Positions 37,113 through 48,926 of a DNA stretch of 64,000 bases are shown here, one piece after another. Positions within the stretch are counted from its first letter, which is position 1, and each line of letters opens with the position of its first letter. Position numbers and translations under genes: made by a program. The DNA lies in assembly GCF_932294415.1 (NCBI RefSeq), contig NC_065538.1:23647957-23711956 (forward strand), read 5' to 3'. Source of the stretch: Quercus robur. Lineage: Eukaryota > Streptophyta > Magnoliopsida > Fagales > Fagaceae. A model generated the notes under the pieces. That model was not told the origin of the DNA and did not search any database. It saw only the letters and a program-made list of their open reading frames with translations.

Positions 37113-37950
37113 TATCTACTTTTGGATCTTTTGATACCACAACCAAAATCACTTCATTAAAATCATGTCTTAACTTTGAGGAACTTGTTGTTTATGCTGT
37201 AGAGAAGGGTAGTCTTTCCAACGCCCCCAGTTCCGTATAATCCAATAATTCCCAAATTTTGGTCTTCAATACATCCCCAGACATTTTGAAGCATGGAATC
37301 TAAACCAACGGTCTCATCCATAGGTATCTTCTAAACTGGAACATGAACCTTCTGAACTACAGCATTGAATTGAATTCCTGTCTTCAGTTTCTCTACTTCT
37401 TCGAGCTTTTTACTTGTAATCGCTCCAAGTTTATAGCTCGACAGACAGTTTTTGGGATAAAAACCTCCGAGATACTTGTTCTAGTCTTGTTTCTCACCAT
37501 CTTTTAGAATTCAACTCACATCTTTTTCCAATTTCAGTACTTGCTCAAGCCAACCAGAAACTTGGATGGTACGCTTCATCTGTGGTTCCTCTTCATTTTC
37601 GACCCTTTGCTTCACTTCTTCATAAGTTTCCTTCAGTTGCACCACTGCATCTTTTAAGGAGTCCAGCTTGTCTTCCAGATTGCAAACCTTGTCCACAGGA
37701 CTTGACACAAAATTCCATAAGCACAAACCAACGTCTTTAATGATTGAATACACCAAAGTCGTTATCGCCGCCGTTGGTTTGTCTGTAAAAACATATTCAA
37801 ATGAAAATAAAAAATCAGCTAAAAGGAGAAAATGTGGGAAAAAGATAAAGTAAAGTTATTTGTAACAAGTATATGTTTAAATAATTAAATTTATCATATT
37901 CTAGTAATTTAAGCTTGTGGACAACATTAACTTAACATGAGAATAGAGCA

Positions 37951-40900
37951 CTGACTAATAACTCTCCCAAGTAGGAGCTTTCTCTCACACATTCCGTGTG
38001 GATTCTTCCTCCACCTCTATGTGGTCTCCACCATCTGTGGGTGGGTTTCTCCACCACTGTGTGGACTTTTCTCCACCATTACGTGTGGGTCTTCTCTACC
38101 CGTTCTTTTTGTGGTCACTTTACTATTTTTCTGAAAATCCCTAAATCTAAATCCCAAAATCTCAGTTACATATCAACCATCCACCATCCTATATCTTTCT
38201 CAATTGTCGCTTATCTTGTCTACTGGTTTTAGTGCGGGCAACACTAGGGAAGAAACTCAATCATTGGATTCAGCAAGGAAGTGGGTCGGCATCTGATTAA
38301 ACAAATCCCGGTTTTCATTTTAGAGGTTTTCTCTCTCGCCGAATGAGCAAAGTTCTTCTGGAGAGTGGGTCTTCTTGGTCTGGGTGGGTTTTGATCTATT
38401 GTTGATCGATACTCGATGGCTTTTCTGTCTGATGCAGCTGCTGCAAAGATCATTTGTAGGGCGATTCACTGGCATTTAAGGGTAATTCTGAATTTGGCGT
38501 GATTTGGCCAGAGGCAGTGAGTTGTTTTTATGATTTGTATTTCTTTATTGCTTCTAGGGTCTGAAATTTGGGATTATCTCTTTGTTTGGTTCTGTTTGGA
38601 TGTTTTGCTTGTTTCAATGGGCATTTTTACTCCTGGTTGGATATGCTTTGTATAGACTAAGATATGAAAAATACAGAAAGGTCACACCACTGAAAACAAT
38701 GAATTCCCTTTGTTGGAACTGTTGGGGAATTGGGAACCTCCAGACAGTTTATACGCTTCGCGATTATGTGCAACGCTGGAATCCTAATTTAGTTTTCCTT
38801 TCGGAAACTAAATCAAAATGCAGACGTATGGAAAAAATAAAATTCAAACTTGGTTTTACAAATGGATTATCTGTATCGAGTAGGGGCCGAAGTGGAGGGC
38901 TTGCTCTTCTTTGGTCCAGTGACACAAAGCTGGAGATTAAGAGCTATTCTAACCATCACATTGATGCGATAATTACAGAGGCAGACACTGTTCTTGTTTG
39001 GAAATTCCCCGGGTTTTATGGAAACCTGAAGACCCACCTCAGGGAAGAATCCTGGAAACTCCTCTCCTATTTTCATAGTCAATTTAATTTACCTTGGTTT
39101 TGCTGTGGTGATTTTAATGAAATCCTTTCAATGACTGAAAAAGCAGGTGGAGCTCAACATTCCCAAAATCAAATGGATGGCTTTCGTCTAATTGTAAATC
39201 ACTGTGGCTTTAAGGACCTAGGATACTGTGGCCCAGATTATACTTGGTGTAACATGAAGGAAGGGAGTAATAGGATTTCGCTTCGCCTTGACAGAGCTTT
39301 TGCTACTAATGAATGGCTCGGACATTTCAAGGACCCTACTGTTCACCATTTGGCTAAATCCACATCCGACCACTACATTCTTGCCATCACAGACTCTCCT
39401 CCTCCATCCCGTAGAGGTAAACGTCGTTTCCATTTCGAAGTTATGTGGGTCAAAAGGGAGGATTGTCATGATGTGATTGAGGCTGCATGGCACTCCGATA
39501 CTCTCTCTGTCACTCCTGAAGGGGTTGCTTCAAATCTCCAAAAATGTGCAAGTGTGTTGGTAAGCTGGAATCAGAATGTAGTAGGCAATATTCCAAAGAA
39601 AATAGCTGAGAAAAGAAAAGCTCTTAACTCCATTACAACTATTGATCAGCAAGGCAGCAAATGGGCTAAAATTAATCAGCTTAAAAAGGAAATAAATGAC
39701 CTTCTGGACAGTGAGGAGACCATTTGGCGACAACGTAGCAAAGTCCATTGGTATAAGGAAGGTGACAAAAATACGAAATTTTTTCACGCCCATGCTTCGG
39801 AGAGGAGGAAGAAGAATTCCATTTTGGGGCTTTGGAATGAGGATGGTGTTTGGTGTGAAAGTAAGGAAAGTATCACAGCCACTGCTATAGCTTATTTTGA
39901 GAAAATCTACACTACATCTTCTCCCACCGGAATCAATGAAGTCACTAATGCAATCCCTAGGCGTATCACAGATGAAATGAACTCTAAGCTCACCAAAACT
40001 TTCACAAGTGAGAAAGTCTTGAAGGCACTTCAGCAGCTCTACCCCACCAAAGCACCTGAGCCTGACGGTATGTCCGCGATCTTTTTTCATAATTATTGGG
40101 ACATTGTTGGACCTAGCATTATAAACATGGTTTTAAATTTGCTGAATTCAAATCTGCCCGTGACTGAAATAAACAAAACCAACATTTCCCTCATACCAAA
40201 AACCAACCAGCCAACCAGAATGACAGAATTCCGCCCCATTAGCCTCTGTAACACCACCTATAAAATCATTTCTAAGGTCCTTGCCAATAGGTTTAAAGAC
40301 ATTCTACCAAACATCATATCCGAAAACCAAAGTGCATTTACCCCTAATCGCCTGATCACGGATAATGTTCTTGTTGCCTTCGAGTTGATGCATTATCTAA
40401 ACCATAAAAAAGAAGGAAAAGAAAATTACATATCTATTAAATTGGACATGAGCAAGGCTTTTGATAGGGTAGAATAGAGCTTTATTAAAGGTGTGATGGA
40501 GAAATTGGGTTTTGTGGAAAAATGGATTGATATTATTATGAATTGTGTCTCTTCTGTTTCTTATTCAGTGCTTATAAATGGGGAAGCTTGTGGGAACATT
40601 TCTCCCTCAAGGGGCATTAGACAGGGGGATCCGCTCTCCCCTTGCCTCTTCCTCCTTTGTGCCGAGGGCTTTTCAACTCTTATTCATGAAGCTGCTATGA
40701 ATCAGCAAATTAATGGATTTTCCATCTGTAAAGGCTGCCCTTTAATTACTCACCTTTTCTTCGCCGATGATAGCCTCTTGTTTTGTAACGCAAAGGAGCA
40801 AGAATGTCATACTCTTGTCAGTATCCTCAACAGATATGAAGAGGCTTCAGGGCAGAAAATTAACACTGACAAATCCTCAGTATTCTTTAGCCCGAACACT

Positions 40901-42879
40901 TCCCAAGAATCAAGGGATGGCATCTTAAACATCCTCGATCCAATGCAAGATTCCAGGCATAACAAGTATTTGGGGCTGCCTTCCATCATTGGGAAATCCA
41001 AAGCACAGGTGTTTGCTGAAGTTAAAGACAGAGTGGCAAAAAAGCTTGCTGGTTGGAAGGGTAAACTCCTTTCAATTGGTGGGAGAGAGATCCTAATCAA
41101 AGCGGTGGCTCAAGCAGTGCCTACATACAATATGGGTTGCTTCCAACTCCCCAAGACTCTTTGCCAAGACTTAGAAAGTATGATGAGAAACTTTTGGTGG
41201 GGGCAAAAGGACAAAGAGAACAAGATTGCGTGGGTTAGTTGGAGGAAGATGTGTCGATCTAAACTCCATGGAGGTATGGGAATCAGAAACATACAAGCCT
41301 TTAACCTTGCCATGCTAGCTAAGCAAGGTTGGAGAATTCTCACAATCCCCGACTCCCTAGTGGCTCGAGTTTTCAAAGCAAAATACTTTCCTTTTGATGA
41401 TGTCCTCAATTCCAAAAAAGGGAGTAACCCCTCATATGCTTGGCGAAGCATCCACAATAGTCTTGAGGTTATTAAAAGGGGCACAAGGTGGAGGGTAGGC
41501 AATGGCCGGCGAATCCATATTTGGGATGATAGATGGTTGCCAACACCATCAACCCACAAGGTGATTTCCCCCCAAGCTGACTATGGAGACTTTCCCTGGG
41601 TGTCTTCCCTCATAGACAATGACACTAGATGGTGGAAAATTGATGTAATTAATGCCACTTTTCTGCCCCATGAAGCCAGCACCATCCTTAAAATCCCACT
41701 AAATTATAATTTGCCCGAAGATTGTCTTATTTGGATAGGCAACAAAAGGGGTGATTTTACAGTTAAAAGTGCATATCATATAGCTTCAGGTATTATGGAT
41801 TCAATTGAGGAAGGTGAAAGCACCTCAAGCAGCTCAAGGACCCTTTTGTGGAAGCGGATATGGCAGCAAAAAGTCCCTCCGAAGATCAAAATTTTTGCTT
41901 GGAGGACTTGTGTCAACGGTCTTCCAACTATGCAAAATCTAAACCACAAAAGTGTTCATTGCTCTAGCTTCTGCCCACTATGTGACAAAGCCATTAAGAC
42001 CACAGCCCTTGCACTTCTTCATTGCAATCATGCAAAAATGACTTGGGCATTTTGGTACAATTGCCTTGTGGACCTCTCTACTTCTTATTGTGACTTGGTG
42101 GATATTGCCTTAGATTTTATTGCAAAAGGCTCCCCGAATGATTTAGAGCTCTTCTTTGCTGTTGCCTGGTCTATTTGGTGGAATCGCAATCAAGCAATCC
42201 ATGAGGACTCGGGTTCCCCTCCAATTCATGCTTGGGAAATGGCAGGTGGATTCTTGGCCGAATACAAGGCAGCTTGTTCCTGTCCGAGGTTATCTCAGTC
42301 CATTCCTCAGTCCAAGTGGAAAGCTCCACCTACGGGATTCATTAAAATTAACACTGATGCAGCAGCTTTTGAAGATGGGAGGAAATCGTGCATCGGTGTA
42401 GTCATTCGCGATAACATGGGTGAAGTTCTAGCAGCTTCAAACAAGGTTCTACCTGGGTCATACTCGGCTGAGATCTCAGAAGCTCTGGCCATGCAAGATG
42501 GTGTGCTTCTCGCAGCGGAAATGGTAGTCTCTCACGCTATTTTTGAGTCCGACGCCTTATCCATTATTCTAGCAATTAATAGTGGAATCCATGGTGGTGA
42601 GCTTGGGCACATAATCAGAAACATTAGAGAAGTGGCTGCTTTGTTTTCTTGGTGTTCTTTTAAACATTTGAAAAGGGAAGGCAATAGAGTTGCCCATGAG
42701 CTTGCAAAGGTAGCTGAGAATTCTGGTGTTTCACAGGTTTGGAAAATGTCTTTTCCAAGTTTTCTTAAGCATCTTCTTATTGAGGATCTCTGTTTGTAAT
42801 GCTCATGCTTTGTCTCTCTTTTGTAATTCATTTTCAGATGAATGAAATTCTCTTATTTCCCATCAAAAAAAAAAAAAAA
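37951..42879 (+). mobile_element. L1-type LINE with target-site duplication
   Basis: A 4.93-kb insertion ending in a poly-A tract (about 42865-42880). The sequence acatgagaatagagca occurs on both sides (37935-37950 and 42881-42896; one further a is shared with the poly-A), which is the 16-17 bp duplication of an L1 insertion. The 5' part (37951-38698) is a non-coding leader containing five imperfect 'ctccacc...gtgtgg' units (38005-38095). ORF2 follows. No gag-like ORF1 is present although the insertion looks complete at both ends. It landed just upstream of the minus-strand CNL start. Confidence 0.9.
38699..42799 (+). pseudogene. LINE ORF2 (endonuclease, reverse transcriptase, zf-RVT, RNase H) with one stop
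   Basis: One frame of about 1366 codons from 'MNSLCWNCWGIGN'. Order: APE-type endonuclease (to about residue 230; N-W-x-G-I, S-E-T-K, GDFNEI, SDHY), linker, reverse transcriptase with 'EFRPISLCNTTYKIISK', 'SAFTPNRLITDN', 'LDMSKAFDRVE', 'GIRQGDPLSPCLF' and the catalytic 'FFADDSLLF', then the zf-RVT Cys/His region ('FCPLCD...LHCNH'), then a C-terminal RNase H ('KINTDAAAF', 'E-ISEALAMQDG', 'ESDALSI', 'REGNRVAHELAK'). It nicks target DNA and copies its own RNA. The only break is TAG at 40475-40477, where the family has Trp. A second change is Glu for Gly in 'KAPEPDG' (usually APGPDG). The frame is otherwise open, so the copy is young. Confidence 0.92.
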
Positions 42880-42998
42880 AACATGAGAATAGAGCAAGCA
42901 TGTGAAGAAGGATGACTTAAGAAATATGTAGTTAAATAATTAAATTTAATTTTAATTCAGTAACTTTTGGGACAATCGAAAATTAATAAAAGAATTTA

Positions 42999-44015
42999 GG
43001 CAAAAATACATAACTGACCCTCTAACTTTCAATCTTTTTCATTTCAGTCATTTAACTTTTAATTTTTGTCAATGCAAGACTCCATTAGAACTCAGTTAGG
43101 AGCTGCTGTTAATTGAGCCAAAACAACGTTGTTTTGGCTATTTTATTTTTTAATAAATTTTGGAATTTAAAGAAAAAAAAAATCTGTTAGAAAAAAAAAA
43201 ACACAAAACACAAACACAACAATGGTCTCATTAGATCAAAACCTCTTTTCACTACAGCCTCCTAACTCTGTACCTCATAGGGCCCCCAACCTTCATCTCC
43301 CTCAAGTTCCTCCGAGCCCCATATGGCAAACACAACCGTCCTAGTTGGGGTCCCACCATGTCCCCCTTTCTTTTCCACTATTTCCACAAAACTTGCATAT
43401 ACCCACTTCGCCTTCACAACAACAACAATAAGAGTAAGACCAACAATGGCAACTTCCCAGTGTTAGTGGCAATGATGGCTTTTGTGTTCAATCTTTTGAA
43501 TGCTTGCTTACAAGCCAGATGGGTGTCTCAATATAAGGATTATGAAGGTGATGGGTGGTTCTGGTTAAGGTTTTTTGTTGGGTTGGTGATGATTTTAGGT
43601 GGTATGGGAATGAATATTTGGTCAGATAGAGTTTTGGTGGCTCAACCGATTCAGGTGATGGAGTTCTAATGGAGTTCGGTGATGGAGTCCTGAATCGATT
43701 TCTTTGTTTTGATTTCAAGGGAAGGCCCTTAAATGTTTTCTTCTTCTTCTTCTTCTTTTTCTTTTTTTTTTTTTTCTTTTTTTTTTAACAGATTTTCCTT
43801 TTTTCCTTTAAATTTCAATATTTATTAAAAAAAAAAAAAAAAAAGAGCCAAAACGACGTTGTTTTGGCTCAATTAACAGCAACCCCTAACTGAGTTCTAA
43901 CAAAGTACTGAAATGACAAAATTTGAAAGTTAGAGAACTGAAATGACAAAACTAAAAGTTAGAGGACTGAAATAAAAAATACTAAAAGTTAGAGGGCCAA
44001 TTTTACATTTTTGCC
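42999..44015. mobile_element. Pack-MULE-like element carrying a DET2 fragment, 9-bp TSD
   Basis: TIRs start GGCAAAAATACATAACTGAC on the left and, reversed, GGCAAAAATGTAAAATTGGC on the right. They extend about 170 bp through 'aactcagttagg' and 'ttaattgagccaaaacaacg'. Perfect flanks AAGAATTTA lie at 42990-42998 and 44016-44024. A 9-bp duplication plus long TIRs identifies a Mutator-type element. Between the TIRs sits host-derived coding sequence (43222-43636) and no transposase, which is the definition of a Pack-MULE. Confidence 0.88.
43222..43669 (+). pseudogene. Captured steroid 5-alpha-reductase (DET2-type) fragment
   Basis: From ATG 43222 the sequence follows plant DET2. A one-base insertion in the T-run after 'ctctttt' shifts the frame early. 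The next frame gives 'LLTLYLIGPPTFISLKFL', then 'APYGKHNRPSWGPTMSP', then after a deletion of about 30-35 residues 'FHYFHKTCIYPLRL', 'FPVLVAMMAFVFNLLNA', 'LQARWVSQYKDYEGDGWF' and 'GMGMNIWSDRVLV'. DET2 reduces campesterol-derived steroids in brassinosteroid synthesis at the ER membrane. The C-terminal half with the NADPH-binding end is missing, and sequence diverges at about 43636. From 43358 a 103-codon frame is open and could make a short membrane peptide. Parental gene not in this window. Confidence 0.88.
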
Positions 44016-44242
44016 AAGAATTTATGAGAACAACTAAAAGCAATAGTTGTGTTATAAATTATTTTGGGTTTAGAAATAAGTATGGAATGTATTAAATAAG
44101 GGGTAATAAACGAGATGAATTAGAATATTAGCATTAATGATGGTCTTTTTTTTCACTGTTGGATCTACTTGGTTTAAAAAATGTGTAAATCTTTAAAGTT
44201 ACACAAAGTATAACTTGAACCTATCTCATATATATATAACAG

Positions 44243-44400
44243 AAAATTATTGTGTACTCTCAGAATACCATAAATGCGTACTCTCTCCTCTCACATGAAT
44301 AGTAGATCCTACTAATTAAATTCATGGTGAGACCTATCATTTATATAAGAGAAAAAAATACACATTTATAGTACTCCGGAAGTAACTAATAATTTTCCAA
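44243..44400. mobile_element. MITE related to 10915-11071
   Basis: Inverted ends 'gaaaattattgtgtactctc' and, reversed, 'ggaaaattattagttacttc'; shared core 'attaaattcat' and 'cctatcat'. No perfect target duplication visible. Confidence 0.55.
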
Positions 44401-44630
44401 TAATAGCATCCCAAATAACAATTTTCAAAAGCTAGAGGGCCATGCCCCCCTTCCCCCCTTATCTATTATTAGTGGAAATAATAGATAGGAGACAAATTGG
44501 CAGAAAAAGCAAGTTTGAACAACCTGCCAAGCCTAAAGAGAATATACCGTCCTGCATTAACCTTTCTGCCTTTCTGCCTTTCCTTTCATGATACAGATTG
44601 AGTTACAGACTACAGAGTAAACAATTAACA

Positions 44631-44711
44631 GAGCTGCCATTTGATTCCTACAGTGCTAAGAAGAGCAATGGAAGGGTGCATCCACTAATCAAGTTTTCAG
44701 TTCAAAATTCG
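44631..44711 (+). pseudogene. CNL C-terminal remnant (block B)
   Basis: Near-identical to 19561-19641, with the same internal deletion, so the remnant existed before the A/B duplication. Confidence 0.7.
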
Positions 44712-45120
44712 TCCCTTGGTAAGTCAAAAAATTGTTCAAATTCTGATCCTTAGCTTAAACTCTTTGTGCTCCTCTAAACAGTATGCTAACGCCTCTGATT
44801 TTTCCCAAAAGTGCTTAATTTTCGATGTAAATTCCTTTCACAATTGAGAGTTGACTAAGTCTTGACAGAAACTATTGAGCTTATTGTTGGAATTTTGGCC
44901 AGTTTTGAGTTTATTCATTGACAAAATTGGACTTTTCTTCAAATGAAATTAAGACAGTAAAGAAATTGATGCTTCAATCAAGTAGCTGTGAGTTGTGACT
45001 TTTTTCTTTTCTCCAGAAATAGTAGTTGGAACTTGATACCTTTAACTAAAATTGGTTTGAATTTGATTAATTTAAGATTTGACTGCTGATACTAAGGTTA
45101 GGCCATTTTGGGGTTTCAAT

Positions 45121-45464
45121 GTTTTTTTTTTTTTTTTGTGATTGGCGCTGATACACGCCAATCTGGGCCAAAATCAACCCAAACCAGCCTAAATCGGCCG
45201 AAACTGGCCAAAATCATAGCTGAAATACATGTTAAAAAATTAACAAAAATAAACTTGTGGGTTGTATTCTATTTTATGAATATCATGTTTTAGTTATTAT
45301 CTGCTATTACTCTTAAATTGGTATATATTTACAATTATATAAAAAAAAAAAAAAAAAAAAAAGTATGCTTAGCAATATATAGAAAATATAAATAAAAATA
45401 TTTTTAATAATTTTTTTATCGCCGCACCCGCACCCGAATCCAGAAACGCATCCATGCTTCATAG
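45121..45464 (-). mobile_element. Truncated hAT-like element, copy 6
   Basis: The right end 'cgcatccatgcttcatag' and the preceding 'gccgcacccgcacccg' match the 5' tip of copies 1-5 in reverse. The other TIR and most of the GC-rich end are missing; a short 'ggccaaaatcaacc' region is all that remains. Relative to block A, DNA equivalent to about 20055-20870 is replaced by this fragment. Confidence 0.65.
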
Positions 45465-45544
45465 GTTCTGGGATCTTTGGATTTTATCCCAAATTCAGAA
45501 ACTTCAATGTGTAAAATCTAAACACCTCCAAACTTTAAGCAATT

Positions 45545-45740
45545 AATCCAAACACCCCTAAATTTTAGAGGATAAAATCCAAATTCTAAAATATTAAGAT
45601 GTAAAATACAAATACTCTCTAAATTCAAGGGGTAAAATCTAAAATTTGAAAATTCAAGGGGTAAAATCTAAAATTTGAAAATTCAAGGTGTAAAATTTAA
45701 ACACTCCCAAACTTTAGGGATGTAGTTTGCAATTCACCCA
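45545..45740. repeat. Right half of the 'ggattttatcccctaaag' repeat element
   Basis: Units such as 'ggggtaaaatctaaaatttg' (twice in tandem at about 45620-45680). The right edge 'gtttgcaattcacccaaaa' is the inverted counterpart of the left edge at 20688. Confidence 0.5.
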
Positions 45741-46544
45741 AAAATTTTAGATGAGATGAATAAACATATTGAAAAAAAAAATGAAATGAGAGTGCAAAAA
45801 TTAGTTGTGGAGTACTCATCAAAAAAAAAAAATAGTATAACGGATTTTCTCTTTGGTTTTCGGTTGTTATTTTGTGTGCTCTCTTTTTTTGAGAAACATC
45901 TTTGTGTGCTATATGGGGACTTTAGTTGCAACAACAGTACCATCTTTGGCGGGAAACTCAATTTTGTGATTATTTATATTTTTTTTTTAATATAAAATCA
46001 TAATTCAATTGTTACAAAAAAAAAAAAAAAAAAAAAAAGGGAATTTAAAGCCTGAATCTCCTTATAGAGGAGATCAAGCAATGCCGCTCTACAATGAATA
46101 GGTTCATAATGCTATGTTTTTATCATACTTTGCATTATATGCTTTACCCCTTTTGATAAGTAGTACACCCCTTTCAATTCCTTTGATTATTGGTTAAATC
46201 ACATGATTGATGATTGATGTTTGATTACATGGATATAACTTGATGGTGCTTGCTTGAATTTATGCTTAAAATCTCCAATCTACCTACTCTTGCATGGCTT
46301 ACCCATTGTTGCATGGCCAATCTACATTCTGTCCTTACCCATTGTGATGTCTACCTCATATATTTTGTCCTTGAAGCATATAATTGAATAATATGACTAT
46401 ATGAACATGGTGATGTATATTTCATTAAATCTATGCTTGTACTATTTGGAGAACATAATGCATATGTCTTTAATTAGCATAGGATTTTTACATGATAATT
46501 GGTTATGTTGTCGGGATTATATTACTACTGTTCATGTGGTTATA

Positions 46545-46575
<31 letters not shown>

Positions 46576-47230
46576 TTTTTAATTTTGTCCTTGAATAAAA
46601 ATGGGTTTTCATGTGCTTGCTAGCTAACATTGTAAATTTATAACCCTAAAACAAAATGGCTTTGTGTAACCATCGTTTGCAATAATTTCAATAAAATTTT
46701 CAAAAAAAAGTTATTTCAATTTTTTCTTTTTCAAAATGGTTTCCACCAATAGAAAAAAGTGTTTCCATTGTTTTCAAAAGAGCTTTCCAAAAAATAGATC
46801 CATAAAGTCTCATTTTCAAAACCCATATGAATTTTTCAGTAAAAATCCCTAAGGGAAATTTTCCATCCAAAACTCATGAAATTTTTATTAAAATCCCTTT
46901 ATGAAATTTTTCCACAAAAAATTCATGAGTTTTTTTTTTTTTTTATTACCCTAAGGGAATTTATCTCCAAAAAAAAATCATGATATTTTTATTAAAACAC
47001 TCATTTTCCAAAAACAAAAATCTTTTTTTTTTTGTTTTTTCAAAATAAATCTTCATTAAGCCAATGGACCTATGGTTTTAAAAATCGAACTGATCAATAA
47101 ACCGGACCTTGGGCGATTTTACCGGACTGAACTAATACTTGATTTTTGGTCTAATTTTTAAAACCAAGGATAGACCATGCAATGAAGCCAAGAAAATTCC
47201 TCCCTCCCCAAAAAAATAACTGTTTACTTT
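45741..47230. other. AT-rich DNA present only in block B, no gene found
   Basis: Contains long A- and T-runs, an AT run (46542-46567) and repeated 'aaatttttccatc/aaaactcatgaa' phrases (46830-46990). An inverted repeat at 47070-47165 ('ggttttaaaaatcgaactga' against 'ggtctaatttttaaaacc') looks like a small MITE. Confidence 0.45.
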
Positions 47231-47905
47231 ATTGTCTATTTTGCACGAGTATTTACATGGGATTCAATTTAAATTGATGTCTTTTTATAAATAAATAAAA
47301 AAGTGAGTTAAACCACACTTGACTTCAGGCGTGCTTAATTCCTTTAAAATGTACTATAAAGTTATATTATATCCACGCACTTTAGATGTCATTTCCTAAA
47401 ATAAGTTATAGATACTCACATGCTCTTAAAAACTATAATTTCAAAATAGTGAAATTTAGGATTAATTTCAAAATAGCATATCTTCTTAGAATCTTGGTAT
47501 CTAAACAGTCAGTACTAGCCTCGAGTTAATCTGCAAAAAGAGAGGGGGGAAAAAAGAAAAGAAAAGAAAAAAGTAAGCATCTCTTCTATTCACAGCAACC
47601 CTTTTTCAGTCTCTTTTCGGTTTCTTTTCTCATTTTCCACCTCCTTTTAGCTGACCATTTTTCCTTAAAATTTGTTTTCGTAGTCACCCATAGCCATGAC
47701 TTGTGGCATGTTCGTGATCCCAGTCATTAAAGAAATTGGGTTGTGCCTATGGCATTCTGGGTTCAAGCGTGCAGTCCTCATTTGCAATTTGAAAGAAAAT
47801 CTCAATTCCTTGCGAGTTACTATGGAGCAACTCATGCAAATCTATAACGATGTGCAGCAAAGGGTCCAAACTGAAGAGTTATTACTACTCACGAAGCCTA
47901 CCAAC

Positions 47906-48926
47906 CTATGAAGCACGGGTGCGTTTCGAGACTCGGGTGCGGGTGCGGGACTCGGCAATTTTTAAAAAAGGTGGGTGCGGGTGCGGCAGGACTCGGCGAT
48001 TAAAAAATTATTAAAAAAAATTTTATTTATATTTTTAATATATTGCTAAGAATATTTTTTCACATTATATAAACATATACCAAATTTAAGAGTAATAGTA
48101 AATAATAACTAAAACATGATATTCTTAAATTTTTAATATATTACTAAGCATACTTTTTTTGTACTTTTTTTTATTAATAATTTTATATACATATATTTCT
48201 TTATATATTATTGGTCAAAATTTATATAATTTATTGAGAGTCTTAAAACTATAAGTCCAAATTTCAGATAATTTATCAATTTCAAGTCTAAATATCTATC
48301 CAATAATTATAATAATACTATTAAAACAATTTTACTATTAAAATATTCTTTAAAAAATTACTATTAAAAACGCAATATAAAAGCTCAAGTTAAATATTAA
48401 AATAATTTTATTAATCATATATTACGTGTGGCCCGTAAAAATAAAGTTTTGTCAAATCTCTTTATCATTTCTAACATCCACTCACGTGCTAAGTTCACAA
48501 ACATAAAACAAGGCAAGGTCCACTCACGTGCTAAGTTCACAAAACAAAAAGAAAACATAAAACAAGGCAAGGAAAATTTAAAATAGAACTGAAAGGGACA
48601 GACAAAACGAAGAAAGGAGAAGAAGAAGAACGAGCGAACAAAACGAAGAAGAAGCAGCCGCCGCCTCTGCCATGCCGGAAGAAGAAGAACAAAAAGAAGA
48701 AGCAGCAGCCGCCGTCTCTACCATGCCGATTTCGCCTCTGCCATGGCCTGAATCGGCCGTTTCGCCCGATACGGCCCGATTCAGCGCGAATCGGGCCAAG
48801 TCTAAGCCGCGTCGGCTAAAAAAAAAGAAAAGACACGTGGCCGGACGCGCGGGCAGCAGCGTCGCTCACGCGTTGCCGCGTCGGACGCGGGTACGGCTCC
48901 CCTAGAACCGCGTCCGTGCTTTCCAG
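47906..48926 (+). mobile_element. hAT-like non-autonomous element, copy 3 (subfamily 2)
   Basis: 1021 bp, ends CTATGAAGCACGGG and CGTGCTTTCCAG, perfect 8-bp flanks CTACCAAC at 47898-47905 and 48927-48934. The AT-rich centre differs from subfamily 1; two near-identical 'tccactcacgtgctaagttc' units occur at about 48478 and 48519. The GC-rich right end has 'cgatacggcccgattcagcg'. Confidence 0.88.

Larger units (their letters stand above)
32520..37756 (-). pseudogene. CNL disease-resistance pseudogene (C), split by an LTR-like insertion
   Basis: Minus-strand CNL gene, diverged from the two plus-strand copies. It starts at 37756 (coiled coil, 'MVYSIIKDVGLCLWNF'). Walker A 'GLYGTGGVGKTTLL' lies near 37200-37240. 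After a 2.5-kb insertion (34564-37112), NB-ARC resumes at 34559: 'KFLLLLDDIWQKLDL', 'SKVVFTTRSKEV', 'CNGLPLALITVGG', then 'FLYCCLFPENYEIRK' and 'MHGMVRDMAFVE'. LRRs follow, with the C-terminus 'FFSSKF' and stop at 32520-32522. Damage includes a stop after 'LEKDVS' at 37511, a second stop and frame breaks between 37260 and 37500, breaks near 34047, 33710, 33560 and 33300, and the insertion. Walker A and kinase-2 residues remain canonical. As a whole it cannot encode a receptor. Confidence 0.9.

Noticed and set aside
48672..48905. Glu/Ala-rich frame repeated at 50936-51280
   Set aside because: Part of hAT-like copies 3 and 4 (GAAGAAGAA runs plus the CpG-rich end); no recognisable protein family and not conserved in subfamily 1.
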